The notes below the pieces were generated by a model that worked only from the letters and a program-made list of their open reading frames with translations, was not told the DNA's origin and made no database searches. A program made the position numbers and the translations under genes. Positions 9,547-19,029 of a DNA stretch of 64,000 bases are shown piece by piece. Source of the DNA: UBA12202 sp049595035 (GTDB lineage Bacteria; Pseudomonadota; Alphaproteobacteria; Puniceispirillales; UBA1172); NCBI GenBank assembly GCA_049595035.1, contig JBMYKD010000009.1, positions 1 through 64,000 of the forward strand, written 5' to 3'. Positions within the stretch are counted from its first letter, which is position 1. Every line of letters begins with the position of its first letter.

Positions 9547-10489
9547 TGCGTTCATGTGTAGGTAGCATGTCATCATCATCGGAAGGCCGCAGGTCAAACC
9601 GTGATAAAATGGTCGAAGCGACATAAATGGAAGAATAAGTACCAATAATGACGCCCCAGATCATAGCCAACGCAAATCCACCAAGAACAGCCCCACCAAA
9701 GAAATAGATTGCTAATAGCGCGATTAATGTGGTGAGTGATGTCATTAACGTTCGGGAAATCGTCTGGCTGAGGGAGTTATTGATTATCGTATCATTATCC
9801 CATGATTTATATTTTTTCAGATTATCCCTGATCCGGTCAAATATCACCACGGTATCATTAATGGAATAACCGGCAATAGTTAATAATGCTGCCACTGTCG
9901 CTAGATTGAACTCAATTCCAGTAAGAGCAAACAATCCAATGGTCGTGATAATATCATGAGCCAAGGCCAGAATGGCTGATACCGCAAACGGCCATTCGAA
10001 ACGGAACCAGATATAGACCATAATTGATCCCAGAGCAGCAATAACGGCGTAAATGGCATTCTGTTTTAGCTCATCACCCACAACCGCACCAACAAACTCC
10101 GTTCGTCTGATTTCATACCGGTCTGCAATCTGTTCCTGAACAAGCTGAATGGCCTGTTTATTGGCATCACTCAAATTGGTGGCCATACCTTCATCCTGGG
10201 ACTGAACACGGATTAATACTTCACGTTCACTACCAAATTCCTGCAGAGAAATATCGCCAAGTTCCAGTTCACTAAGTTCTTTGCGCAAAGATTCAACATT
10301 GGCCGCGCCTTCTAGTGTTTTTACTTCAATGACAAATCCACCGCGAAAATCAATGCCGGTATTCAAACCAACGAATAACCAGAACAGAATTGATCCTGCT
10401 ATCAGTATTCCTGAAAAACCTGATGCTATGCCCCTGCCCTTCATGAAAGGGATGGTCAGATTTGAAGGAAGAAATCTCAATAAAGCCAT
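9530..10489 (-). CDS. secF: Protein translocase subunit SecF
   Basis: SecF works with SecD in the inner membrane, using the proton gradient to pull exported proteins through SecYEG. The 319 residues show six membrane segments with a periplasmic domain between TM1 and TM2. The family motif GIDFRGG lies at about residues 45-52, and the TM4-5 region has YSINDTVVIFDRIRDN, the conserved DxxVxxFDRIRE-type signature. The C-terminus is acidic (SDDDDMLP). Only four bases separate it from secD upstream. Confidence 0.97.
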   Translation of the reverse strand: MALLRFLPSNLTIPFMKGRGIASGFSGILIAGSILFWLFVGLNTGIDFRGGFVIEVKTLEGAANVESLRKELSELELGDISLQEFGSEREVLIRVQSQDEGMATNLSDANKQAIQLVQEQIADRYEIRRTEFVGAVVGDELKQNAIYAVIAALGSIMVYIWFRFEWPFAVSAILALAHDIITTIGLFALTGIEFNLATVAALLTIAGYSINDTVVIFDRIRDNLKKYKSWDNDTIINNSLSQTISRTLMTSLTTLIALLAIYFFGGAVLGGFALAMIWGVIIGTYSSIYVASTILSRFDLRPSDDDDMLPTHERNDKTS

Positions 10490-10493
10490 ATCA

Positions 10494-12065
10494 CTAAGCT
10501 CCCATATCCTGTTTTGGAATCAGGATGCTATCTGGTTTCTTCATATTTATCCAAAGAGCAAGAAGCACACGCATAACAATAATGGTGGAAAACATGGATG
10601 AAACAACCCCGACGGAAATGGTCACAGAAAATCCCTTAATGGGGCCTGAGCCAAGAAAATAAAGGAATAATGCCGCCGCTAATGTTGTCAGATTGGCATC
10701 AATAATGGTGCCGGTAGCCTGATCAAAACCCGTCTTGAAAGCAGTGGAAAGTTTTCTTCCTGCACGGAGTTCTTCTTTGATCCGCTCGAAAATAATAATA
10801 TTGGCATCAACCGCCATACCAATGGTGAGAACAATCCCAGCAATGCCGGGCAAGGTTAAGGTCGCCCCAAGGACAGAAAGTTGCCCATATAACAGAAGCA
10901 TATTGATAAAGACGGCAATGACAGCAAGGCATCCGATCATCCCATAACTGGAAATCATGAATAAAGCGACGCCGGCAAGACCGACTATTGATGCGATCTG
11001 ACCGGCTTTGATGGAATCACTTCCAAGCCCGGGGCCAACAGACCGTTCTTCGACCACCAGAAGAGGTGCAGGTAATGCACCAGAACGCAAAAGCAGGGAC
11101 AATTCATTGGTTTCTTCAACAGAAAAGCCACCGGATATTTGCCCATTTGCAAAAATCTGTGATCTGATTACTGGTGCAGAAACGACTTCATCATCAAGCA
11201 CTATGGCAAAAGGACGGCCAATATTCTGTGCCGTCACACGGCCAAAACGTTCTGCGCCCGTAGAATTAAGCGTAAAAGCAACAACCGCTTCATTGGTTTG
11301 ACCATCAAAGGATGGGCGAGCATCTTCAAGCATTTCACCACTAATCAGAACACGCTTATTCAGTAGATAATGTTGGTCAGGATTATCCCGAGCAGGCAAT
11401 AACTCAGACCCCGGAGGCACGCGACCAGATGCTTTTGCTGATTCTGCCGATGTTGATATATCAACAAGCTGAAAACCAAGTTTTGCCGTTTTGCCTAGCA
11501 GGGATTTTACCTGTTCCGGATCATCTACCCCGGGAAGCTGTAACAAAATGCGATTGTTACCTTGCCGTTGAATGATAGGTTCTTTTGTTCCGGTTTCATC
11601 AACGCGGGCACGCACAATTTCAATCGCCTGACCAACGGTCATTGTCGTTAATTGTGATAGACCAGCATCATCAAAAAATACGGATAAAGTGTTTTCTGAC
11701 ACCTGAATCTGCATTTCAGGTGCGATCATTCCATTCAGAATTTCCCTTGCTTCCACAAACTGGAATGCTTCCCTTAACTGGAAGCTGAGGTTATTATCAC
11801 TCACAGAAAGATTGCTGATACCAATGCGTTTATTCCGCAAATTAATCCGGATATTTTCAGCCAGATTATCCATCCGTTCCTGAACAACCGAATCCATATC
11901 GACTTCAAGCAACAGATATGAACCACCCTGTAAATCGAGGCCAAGATTTATGCCCAGACTGCCATCGTCATTATCTTGAAACATAACCGTGCTTGCGGCC
12001 ACTGATGCCGCCAACAAGACAACGATAATGGTCAGGTTATAAAACCATGAAGAAAGGCGTATCAT
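10494..12065 (-). CDS. secD: Protein translocase subunit SecD
   Basis: SecD is the larger partner of SecF in the RND-like secretion motor. The 523 residues start with one membrane helix, then a large periplasmic region beginning GLDLQGGSYLLLEVD (the family LGLDLxGG motif), then five more membrane segments containing GMAVDANIIIFERIKEELR near residue 420. Length is in the range of separate, unfused SecD proteins. It lies between yajC and secF in the order yajC-secD-secF, all leftward. Confidence 0.97.
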   Translation of the reverse strand: MIRLSSWFYNLTIIVVLLAASVAASTVMFQDNDDGSLGINLGLDLQGGSYLLLEVDMDSVVQERMDNLAENIRINLRNKRIGISNLSVSDNNLSFQLREAFQFVEAREILNGMIAPEMQIQVSENTLSVFFDDAGLSQLTTMTVGQAIEIVRARVDETGTKEPIIQRQGNNRILLQLPGVDDPEQVKSLLGKTAKLGFQLVDISTSAESAKASGRVPPGSELLPARDNPDQHYLLNKRVLISGEMLEDARPSFDGQTNEAVVAFTLNSTGAERFGRVTAQNIGRPFAIVLDDEVVSAPVIRSQIFANGQISGGFSVEETNELSLLLRSGALPAPLLVVEERSVGPGLGSDSIKAGQIASIVGLAGVALFMISSYGMIGCLAVIAVFINMLLLYGQLSVLGATLTLPGIAGIVLTIGMAVDANIIIFERIKEELRAGRKLSTAFKTGFDQATGTIIDANLTTLAAALFLYFLGSGPIKGFSVTISVGVVSSMFSTIIVMRVLLALWINMKKPDSILIPKQDMGA

Positions 12066-12104
12066 ATCAACCCGCTTTGGATATTTTCAGTGATTAAGAA
12101 TCAG

Positions 12105-12482
12105 TTATTTGGCTTTCTGATTAGACTGTTGTGCCCCTGCTGAAAGAACACGCCCATCTTTATCACGGCATTCGGAAATAAAGTGACGCAGAATGCTTAC
12201 ATTGACACCTTTTGAGATTTCGACATCTACGGTTTCATTGCCTTCAACCGCTTTTGTTACCTTACCGGAAATACCGCCAGCCGTGATTACGATATCACCC
12301 TTTTTCAGGTTGCTCACCATCATTTGATGTTCTTTTGCCCGTTTTTGTTGTGGTCGGATCAGCAGGAAATAGAAAACAACAAAGATCAGAAAAAATGGCA
12401 GAAGCGCACCTACAATGCCGCCTGTTCCACCTGCGCCTGCAGCTTGTGCATAGGCTGGGGAAATGATCATGAAAAACTCCAT
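12105..12482 (-). CDS. yajC: Preprotein translocase subunit YajC
   Basis: YajC is a small inner-membrane partner of SecDF. The protein has one membrane helix near residues 25-45 (LLPFFLIFVVFYFLLIRPQ) followed by the conserved cytoplasmic segment KKRAKEHQMMVSNLKKGDIVITAGGISGKV. The frame gives 125 residues; a start four codons later (MIISPAYAQ) is equally possible. It is the first gene of the yajC-secD-secF series. Together with the divergent DUF815 ATPase gene upstream this is a standard alphaproteobacterial arrangement. Confidence 0.95.
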   Translation of the reverse strand: MEFFMIISPAYAQAAGAGGTGGIVGALLPFFLIFVVFYFLLIRPQQKRAKEHQMMVSNLKKGDIVITAGGISGKVTKAVEGNETVDVEISKGVNVSILRHFISECRDKDGRVLSAGAQQSNQKAK

Positions 12483-12630
12483 TATGTTAATAAAATCGCA
12501 TCACCAACATACAACCATGCGCTGGCGAAAGGCAAATGCAAATGCGCCGTATTGATCATGTTTCAGATAATTTAGCATAGAATATGCTAATCCAGATTGA
12601 CGATTGCCATAACGGACGCATAATAAAGTT

Positions 12631-13512
12631 ATGAATGAACATAATGAAGATATCCTCACCGAACTTCGCCGTATTGCAGATGCGCTTGAACACCTCACTA
12701 AAACGGGAACATCGCCTGTTCTGGAAAAAAAGCACTTTGCCTATGTCTGGCATACTAATCCGGATCATTTACAACCGGTTCCTAAGGTTAATCATATACC
12801 GCTTACGCTTTTGCAAGGTATCGATCATCAATCGGATATTCTGTATGAAAATACCCGGCGTTTTGCTAATGGCTTATCTGCTAATAATGCGTTGTTATGG
12901 GGGGCGCGCGGAACAGGCAAATCATCTCTGGTTAAAGCCATACATGCGGATATTGCAAAAACATCAGACATCACATTGATTGAAATTCATCGCGAAGACT
13001 TGGATAGCTTGCCGCGTTTGCTGTCATGCCTAAATCTATATGAAGACAGACGATTCATCGTATTTTGTGATGATCTGGCCTTTGAGGCGGCAGAAACATC
13101 CTATAAATCGCTAAAAGCTGTTCTGGAGGGCGGTATTGAAGGCAAGCCTGAACACGTTATTTTTTATGCCACATCAAACCGCCGCCATTTGATGGCACGG
13201 GACATGATTGATAATGAACGTTCGACAGCAATTAATCCATCTGAGGCTATTGACGAAAAAGTATCACTTTCCGATCGTTTTGGTCTATGGCTGGGCTTTC
13301 ATAATGTTGATCAGGATACTTATCTAGCCATGATTACCGCCTATGCCGATGCTATTCATCTGGATAGTGATGCCCAAAAAAGAAAAGAACTGCATCATCA
13401 GGCGCTGGCATGGGCAATCACCCGTGGCAGTCGGTCGGGTCGGGTCGCATGGCAATTCATCACCCATGCCGCGGGTGAAGCCGGAATAACTATTAATCTG
13501 TCATCCTATTAA
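12631..13512 (+). CDS. DUF815 family AAA-type ATPase
   Basis: A cytoplasmic P-loop ATPase of 293 residues matching DUF815 (COG2607). The N-terminal part (ILTELRRIADALEHL) is helical. Walker A is GARGTGKSSLVK (about residues 91-102) and Walker B is RFIVFCDDLAFE. The segment HVIFYATSNRRHLM followed by SDRFGLWLGF matches the sensor region of this family. The biological role is unknown. It is conserved next to yajC in Alphaproteobacteria, here divergent with about 148 bases between starts. Confidence 0.88.
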   Translation: MNEHNEDILTELRRIADALEHLTKTGTSPVLEKKHFAYVWHTNPDHLQPVPKVNHIPLTLLQGIDHQSDILYENTRRFANGLSANNALLWGARGTGKSSLVKAIHADIAKTSDITLIEIHREDLDSLPRLLSCLNLYEDRRFIVFCDDLAFEAAETSYKSLKAVLEGGIEGKPEHVIFYATSNRRHLMARDMIDNERSTAINPSEAIDEKVSLSDRFGLWLGFHNVDQDTYLAMITAYADAIHLDSDAQKRKELHHQALAWAITRGSRSGRVAWQFITHAAGEAGITINLSSY

Positions 13513-13531
13513 ATATCAGATCGTTTTAGGT

Positions 13532-14512
13532 TCAGGACATATATTGGAGAGGGTCAACAGGCTGACGGGATTTCCTGATCTGGAAGTGGACTTGCGGTTG
13601 TCGTACCTTACCACTTTGGCCGATAGAACCTATCCGTTCCCCTTTACTGATATTCTGGCCTTCCGTGACGCCAATATCGCCAAGATGCGCATATGCCGTG
13701 ATCCATCCATTATCATGCTTTATCAAAATCATATTACCAAATGATTTCAAGTCTTTACCGATAAATGCTACTGTCCCGTCATAAGAAGAAACAACAGCAT
13801 CACCTAAGTTTCCTGCGATATTGATGCCATCATTTTTCACGCCGCTACTAACTAATCCAAATGTTTCTATCACCTGGCCATTAACAGGCCAGCCAAAGGC
13901 CAATGCACCAACAGCCACTGGCTCTGCAGGCGCCGATGATGCGGTGGTTGTATTTGTTGTTGATGATGTTGCCGGTAATTCTGCCCCCGGCACAACCTTG
14001 ATTTTGCTGCTTGGATTTATACCCGGTAAATCAAGCATGGAATAATCTAATGTCCGCGGGATTACCAGTGTTGTTCCTGGACGTAAGGTATAAGGAGATT
14101 GCAATTGATTAAGCCGGATTAATTCATGCCGCGTGACAGCATAGCGTTCAGATAGTGCATCTAGCGTATCCCCCGGTTTTACCCTGTGATTCCGCGGCTT
14201 TGGCAACATCAACGTCGTTAGCCCATCCAAAAGATAAGGTGGTGTTAGCTGATTGCCTAAAATGATTTTACGGGGCGTCACGCCATAACGGTTTGCCACG
14301 GTATAGATGGTATCCCCGGCTTCAACAGGAACGATACCATCTGGCGGGACTTCTCTAGTTTCTTCGCGATTAGGAGCATTAATGACAGGTACTGGTGACC
14401 GTTCCTGTATCTGACAGGCAGAAATGAGAAAACTGAGCATAACCATAAGCAAAGCCGCGGGCGGAATGAAGGTCTGTTTTCTAGGATCAACATAGGATAT
14501 GAGCATGATCAA
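13532..14512 (-). CDS. nlpD: LysM/LytM-domain lipoprotein, NlpD/EnvC-type amidase activator
   Basis: A probable lipoprotein: the N-terminus holds a hydrophobic segment ending in LISAC, a lipobox. Two LysM domains follow (DTIYTVANRYGV and DTLDALSERYAV, about residues 66-150), then a Thr/Ser-rich linker and a C-terminal LytM (peptidase M23) domain. Metal ligands of active M23 enzymes are replaced: the HxxxD site reads NDGIN and the HxH site reads QVHF. It is therefore probably not an enzyme but an activator of septal amidases, as NlpD and EnvC are. It overlaps pcm by four bases. Confidence 0.88.
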   Translation of the reverse strand: MIMLISYVDPRKQTFIPPAALLMVMLSFLISACQIQERSPVPVINAPNREETREVPPDGIVPVEAGDTIYTVANRYGVTPRKIILGNQLTPPYLLDGLTTLMLPKPRNHRVKPGDTLDALSERYAVTRHELIRLNQLQSPYTLRPGTTLVIPRTLDYSMLDLPGINPSSKIKVVPGAELPATSSTTNTTTASSAPAEPVAVGALAFGWPVNGQVIETFGLVSSGVKNDGINIAGNLGDAVVSSYDGTVAFIGKDLKSFGNMILIKHDNGWITAYAHLGDIGVTEGQNISKGERIGSIGQSGKVRQPQVHFQIRKSRQPVDPLQYMS

Positions 14513-15183
14513 TTGTCTCCATTATCTATGTCAGATAACAAGGGAACAAATCGAACATCCATAATATCGGTAATCACAGCATCATCTCTATTTGCATTCC
14601 ATGTCACCTTTTTAAGCGTCTGGTCGCCATTTGCGCTATCGACCGGTATTATCATAATACCATCATCTTTGATTTGTTCCAGTAAATGAAGTGGAATTTC
14701 TGACGCGCCACATGTTACAATTACCCTATCAAATGGCGCAGCTTCCGGCCAGCCATATTGGCCATCAGCTAACCGACTGGTAATATTTGTCAATTTGAAA
14801 TGTTTAAATCGTCTTTCTGCTTCCACCAGCAATGGTCTGATTCGTTCAATTGTATAAACACGTCGGCAAATATGTGACAGAACTGCCGCCTGATAGCCAC
14901 TACCTGTACCGATTTCAAGAACACGTTCTCTGCCAGTTAATTCCAGATGCGCTGTCATGATAGCAACAACGAAAGGCTGGCTAATGGTCTGACCATAGCG
15001 GATGGGCAAGGAAACATTATCATAGGCATGTTGATGCAAAGCTTGAGGGATAAAGCCTTCTCGTGGCGTTTGTTCAATGGCTGATAATGTATTTTTATCG
15101 CGGACACCCATTCCACGCAGAAGCATGATCAGTCGGGCACGCTGTTCCATCAGATGCAGATATAATTTATCCGTTTCTATCAT
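14509..15183 (-). CDS. pcm: Protein-L-isoaspartate O-methyltransferase
   Basis: Pcm methylates isoaspartyl residues in aged proteins using S-adenosylmethionine, starting their repair. The chain has the PIMT N-terminal helix (ARLIMLLRGMGVRDK), substrate loop ISQPFVVAIMT and the SAM-binding glycine motif LEIGTGSGYQAAVL (about residues 80-95). I chose the ATG at 15183 (MIETDKLYL, about 224 residues), which overlaps surE by 17 bases; the longer frame begins inside surE. The order surE-pcm-nlpD matches the classic stress/stationary-phase cluster of Proteobacteria. A second PIMT-family gene lies at 33060. Confidence 0.95.
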   Translation of the reverse strand: MIETDKLYLHLMEQRARLIMLLRGMGVRDKNTLSAIEQTPREGFIPQALHQHAYDNVSLPIRYGQTISQPFVVAIMTAHLELTGRERVLEIGTGSGYQAAVLSHICRRVYTIERIRPLLVEAERRFKHFKLTNITSRLADGQYGWPEAAPFDRVIVTCGASEIPLHLLEQIKDDGIMIIPVDSANGDQTLKKVTWNANRDDAVITDIMDVRFVPLLSDIDNGDN

Positions 15184-15955
15184 TGAACAGGACTTTAAGA
15201 TCATCAAGTTCTTGCTGACTTGTCATATTCAGTGCCAATGGCGTGATGGTAATATAATCATTCATGATACCGAAATAATCATCTTCGTTATTAATATCAC
15301 GGCGCTGACGCAATAATCCAATGCGGAAAGCATTTTCCGTATCTGAAGGAACAATTTCATCAGATGCTTTATGCCGTCCTACGGGAAATGGTCTAATCCC
15401 TTTGGGTGCAACAGATGGAAAATTGATATTCATGATAACATCATCTGGCCATCCCTTTTCTATCAATGCCGATATGACAGGTAAAGCTTCTGCCCGGGTG
15501 ATAGCATAAGCATCCATCAGATCGACCGGAATATTCTGACGGTTGATTTTCTGTGATATTGCAATGGATGGAATGCCATGAACCGTGGCTTCCCACGCTG
15601 CCCCGATAGTGCCAGAACAGGTAATATCATCAGCAATATTCATTCCCAGATTAACACCGCTTAAAATCAGGTCCGGCATAGCAGATTGCATAAAATGGTT
15701 AAGAGCAAGCACCATACAGTCCGCAGGGGTTCCGTCACATGAAAACCGTTTATCGCTATGTCTTGTCACATTTAAATCACGCTTAAGGGTCAATGCGCGG
15801 CCGTATCCGGAACAGTTATCATCTGGCGCAAAAACCCAGACTTCATCAGCTATTGCATTGGCAATATCTTCCATGACCTTAAGGCCGGTTGCATTAATGC
15901 CATCATCATTCGAAATAAGTATCCGGCCTACTCTACCGCTTGCCGTAGGTTTCAT
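15167..15955 (-). CDS. surE: 5'/3'-nucleotidase SurE
   Basis: SurE is a divalent-metal phosphatase acting on nucleoside monophosphates and polyphosphate. The metal-binding motif ISNDDGINATG lies at about residues 13-23. Other family blocks are ARALTLK-like (YGRALTLKRDL) and DLILSGVNLGMNIADDITCSGTIGAA. Length (262 residues) is normal. It starts one base inside the stop of serS and overlaps pcm, so serS-surE-pcm are coupled. Confidence 0.97.
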   Translation of the reverse strand: MKPTASGRVGRILISNDDGINATGLKVMEDIANAIADEVWVFAPDDNCSGYGRALTLKRDLNVTRHSDKRFSCDGTPADCMVLALNHFMQSAMPDLILSGVNLGMNIADDITCSGTIGAAWEATVHGIPSIAISQKINRQNIPVDLMDAYAITRAEALPVISALIEKGWPDDVIMNINFPSVAPKGIRPFPVGRHKASDEIVPSDTENAFRIGLLRQRRDINNEDDYFGIMNDYITITPLALNMTSQQELDDLKVLFNDRNG

Positions 15956-17244
15956 TATATAAGTCTTTCTAATTTAGTTTGCCCGCCCATATAGGGGTGT
16001 AAAGCTGATGGCAGAATAACACTACCATCTTCACATTGACCATTTTCCAGAATAGCAATCATTGTCCGGCCAACCGCTAACCCCGAACCATTGAGCGTAT
16101 GCACCAGTTCATTAGATTTGCTCTGATCATTTTTAAAACGTGCCCGCATCCGACGAGCCTGAAAATCACCGCAATTGGAACAGGATGAAATCTCTCTATA
16201 CATTCCCTTGCCTTCATTCTGACCGGGTAACCAGACTTCAATATCATATGTTGTTCTAGCCGAAAAACCAGTGTCACCGGAACATAGTTTCATTACCCGA
16301 TAGGATAGATCAAGCCTCTGTAAAACTGTTTCGGCACAATGTGTCATCCGTTCTAGTTCTTCATCTGAATGATCGGGGTGGCTGATGGATACAAGCTCAA
16401 CTTTGCTGAATTGGTGCTGACGGATCATTCCTCTGGTATCGCGACCGGCCGCACCTGCTTCGGCACGAAAACATGGGGTGTATGCCGTCATCCGCAATGG
16501 CAAGCTTGATTGATCAAGAATTTCACCGGCAACGAGATTGGTTAAAGGGACTTCCGCTGTCGGGATAAGCCAGCGATCATCTGTTGTGCGAAAAAGATCA
16601 AGGGCAAATTTGGGTAATTGTCCAGTGCCTGCCATGGTTTCACTTTTCACCAGATAAGGCGGCTGATATTCCGTATAACCAAATTCCCGCGTATGTGTAT
16701 CCAGCATAAAAGCGGCAATAGCCCGTTCCAGTCGGGACAGATCACCCTTGAGAACAACAAATCGTGACCCGGATAATTTTGCCCCTAGCGCAAAATCCAT
16801 CATGCCAAGCCCCTCACCTATGGCTACATGATCCTGTGCAGGAAAATCAGGCAGAACAGCGTCGCCATTAGTGCGGATGAGCATATTATCATCTTCATCA
16901 TTGCCATCAGGCACATCAGCATTAAGGATATTGGGATAATCCATCAGCATTTGATCTAGCGTGGTGGCTAATTCACGATCCTGATCTTCCATATCAGAAA
17001 GCGTGGATTTCAGAAAAGCAACTTCATCAATCAGGGCTGATGCATCACCGCCAGAGGATTTGATTTTGCCTACCTCTTTGGATGCTTCATTGCGCCGTTG
17101 CTGTTTTTCCTGCATTTCGGTCTGGATAGAACGCCGTTTCTGGTCTATGGCCAGAATTTCTGCTGATACAGGCTGAATGCCACGACGTGACATAGCTTTA
17201 TCAAACTCATCGGGATGGTTTCGGATAAACCGAATATCATGCAT
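15955..17244 (-). CDS. serS: Serine-tRNA ligase
   Basis: A class II aminoacyl-tRNA synthetase charging tRNA-Ser. The N-terminal coiled-coil arm (about residues 30-110, with QKRRSIQTEMQEKQQRRNEASKEV) binds the long variable arm of tRNA-Ser. Motif 2 reads FRAEAGAAGRDTRGMIRQHQF and motif 3 lies in GLAVGRTMIAILEN. Length (429 residues) is normal. It follows tatC by 38 bases on the same strand. Confidence 0.98.
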   Translation of the reverse strand: MHDIRFIRNHPDEFDKAMSRRGIQPVSAEILAIDQKRRSIQTEMQEKQQRRNEASKEVGKIKSSGGDASALIDEVAFLKSTLSDMEDQDRELATTLDQMLMDYPNILNADVPDGNDEDDNMLIRTNGDAVLPDFPAQDHVAIGEGLGMMDFALGAKLSGSRFVVLKGDLSRLERAIAAFMLDTHTREFGYTEYQPPYLVKSETMAGTGQLPKFALDLFRTTDDRWLIPTAEVPLTNLVAGEILDQSSLPLRMTAYTPCFRAEAGAAGRDTRGMIRQHQFSKVELVSISHPDHSDEELERMTHCAETVLQRLDLSYRVMKLCSGDTGFSARTTYDIEVWLPGQNEGKGMYREISSCSNCGDFQARRMRARFKNDQSKSNELVHTLNGSGLAVGRTMIAILENGQCEDGSVILPSALHPYMGGQTKLERLI

Positions 17245-17282
17245 GATAATAATCCTTATTCAATTTGAAGAAAACGTGCTCT

Positions 17283-18113
17283 TTAGTCGTCATCTTCGTC
17301 GTCGGAAAAATCCTGTTTTACCGTTAATGAAATGGCAATAATGGACAATTCATATAATAAAATGACCGGAACGGCTAGCATGACCTGAGTAATAACATCT
17401 GGTGGTGTCAGTAATGCCGCCGCAATAAAAGAAAATACAATAGCATAGCGGCGTTTAGCCCGTAATCCGGCGACCGTCACCATACCAACCTTAGCTAACA
17501 GCATAAGAATGACCGGCAATTCAAAAGCAACCCCAAAAGCAAAGATAAGCCGCATAACCAGACTTAGATATTCACTAATCCTTGGTTCAACCTCTGTCGG
17601 AAGTGAACTTTCAGTTCCTGAAAATTGGTAGCCAAGAAAGAAATTCCACGCCGGTGGGATAACCATATAATAAACCATTGCCCCGCCTAATAGGAATAAA
17701 GCCGGGGTGGCGATCAAAAATGGTAAGAATGCATTGCGTTCATTTTTATAAAGTCCGGGTGCAATAAATCGCCATACCTGAAGCAGGATAAAGGGAAATG
17801 AAACAAATAACGCGGTGAAAAAGGCAACTTTGATCTGGGTGAAAAAGCCTTCATGCAAGGCTGTGAATATCATTCGGCCTTCTAGATTATTGGCAGCAAA
17901 CCAGTCTGCTAGCGGTTGTTGTAAAAACAGCTGAACCTTTGTGGCTATGGTGTTGCTGGCGGCACCAATCGGTATCAAACAAACCAGAAACAGTAGCAAA
18001 AACAGCCCCATAGAAATAGCAAGCCGGTTGCGCAATTCTGTCAAATGATCAAGCAATGACATAGTGCCATTGTCATCTTCTGTTTCTGCGGTAATGCTAT
18101 CCTGATCTGTCAT
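17283..18113 (-). CDS. tatC: Sec-independent protein translocase TatC
   Basis: TatC is the six-helix receptor of the twin-arginine pathway, which exports folded proteins. The cytoplasmic N-terminus contains LLDHLTELRNRLAIS, the family signature (HLxELRxR), at about residues 20-34. The periplasmic segments and FSFIAAALLTPPDVITQ near residue 230 are also typical. The C-terminus is acidic (SDDEDDD). It is the third gene of a tatA-tatB-tatC series with short gaps. Confidence 0.97.
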   Translation of the reverse strand: MTDQDSITAETEDDNGTMSLLDHLTELRNRLAISMGLFLLLFLVCLIPIGAASNTIATKVQLFLQQPLADWFAANNLEGRMIFTALHEGFFTQIKVAFFTALFVSFPFILLQVWRFIAPGLYKNERNAFLPFLIATPALFLLGGAMVYYMVIPPAWNFFLGYQFSGTESSLPTEVEPRISEYLSLVMRLIFAFGVAFELPVILMLLAKVGMVTVAGLRAKRRYAIVFSFIAAALLTPPDVITQVMLAVPVILLYELSIIAISLTVKQDFSDDEDDD

Positions 18114-18135
18114 GATGCTGAATACTTATAAAAGG

Positions 18136-18585
18136 TTATGATGATGATGTGGTTGATTTAGGCTTTGACTTGGTTTTTTTGTTATTGCTTTTCGGCTGTG
18201 ATGCTTCACTGGAATCTGTCAATTCCTGTGGTGGTGATTTGATTTCTTTGGTCATTGCCGATGCAGATTCTTTAACCTTGGACACGGTTTCGGTAAGATT
18301 AATATCATCCGCAACATCATCCATATCCTTTTTAATCGCATTAATGGGGTCTTTTGTCTGTTCTATCAAACCGGCCTTGGTTTCATTGAGGGCGTTCTTA
18401 ACGTCACGAAATTCTTCCTGATCGGCCACTTCCAGCATGGATTTTCGAAATTCATTCGCCATGCCGCGCATTTTACCAACAAAATTGGTAAAGCCTTTTA
18501 GTGCCCGCGGCATATCCTTTGGCCCTACAACAAGCACAAGCACAAAAGCCACGACAATAATTTCTTGCCATCCAAAATCTAACAT
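18136..18585 (-). CDS. tatB: Sec-independent protein translocase TatB
   Basis: TatB, with TatC, forms the Tat signal-peptide receptor. The N-terminus MLDFGWQEIIVVAFVLVLVVGPKDMPRALK shows the single membrane helix, the hinge glycine-proline and the start of the amphipathic helix (GPKDMPR matches the TatB GPExLP pattern). The rest is charged, and the tail from about residue 130 is rich in Lys, Ser and Thr. It is 149 residues long and lies between tatA and tatC. Confidence 0.93.
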   Translation of the reverse strand: MLDFGWQEIIVVAFVLVLVVGPKDMPRALKGFTNFVGKMRGMANEFRKSMLEVADQEEFRDVKNALNETKAGLIEQTKDPINAIKKDMDDVADDINLTETVSKVKESASAMTKEIKSPPQELTDSSEASQPKSNNKKTKSKPKSTTSSS

Positions 18586-18623
18586 AAGTCATCCATAGAC
18601 AAATGAAGCCCTAAAAAATGCAA

Positions 18624-18947
18624 CTATTTAGCTGATGTTTTCTTGCGGGTCGTTGCTTTTTTTACGGTTTTCTTAGCTGTTGTCTTTTTTGCCGCTGTAC
18701 TTCGTGGTTTCCGGACAGCAGGTTTTTTTGCCGCTGGTTTTTGATCCGTATCATCTTCGATCAACTCTTCCTCATCATCAGGCTGGGAAGCATCATTTTC
18801 ATCACCACTCATGCCAGTTTTGAAATTTCGAAGCCCTTTGCCAAAGTCACCCATTAAGCTGGATATTTTTCCGCGACCACCAAATAACAATAGAACAATC
18901 ACAAGGACGATTACCCATTGCCATATTCCAAATGCGCCACCAAACAT
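18624..18947 (-). CDS. tatA: Twin-arginine translocase TatA with a lysine-rich tail
   Basis: TatA forms the protein-conducting assembly of the Tat pathway. The N-terminus has a short membrane helix (WQWVIVLVIVLLLFGGRGKI), then the FGKGLRNFK amphipathic segment. The rest is unusual: residues 49-69 are strongly acidic (DEEELIEDDTD) and residues 70-107 are a run of Lys/Ala/Thr/Pro repeats such as AAKKTTAKKTVKKATT, resembling histone H1-like tails. Most TatA proteins end in a shorter, mixed-charge tail. It is the first tat gene, about 80 bases after an ABC ATPase gene. Confidence 0.93.
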   Translation of the reverse strand: MFGGAFGIWQWVIVLVIVLLLFGGRGKISSLMGDFGKGLRNFKTGMSGDENDASQPDDEEELIEDDTDQKPAAKKPAVRKPRSTAAKKTTAKKTVKKATTRKKTSAK

Positions 18948-19029
18948 ATTTACCTCTTAATTTAAAAAATGATTAACATCTGATTGATATCATATCCAGA
19001 TACCCGATACTACAACAAGATATTTTTAT

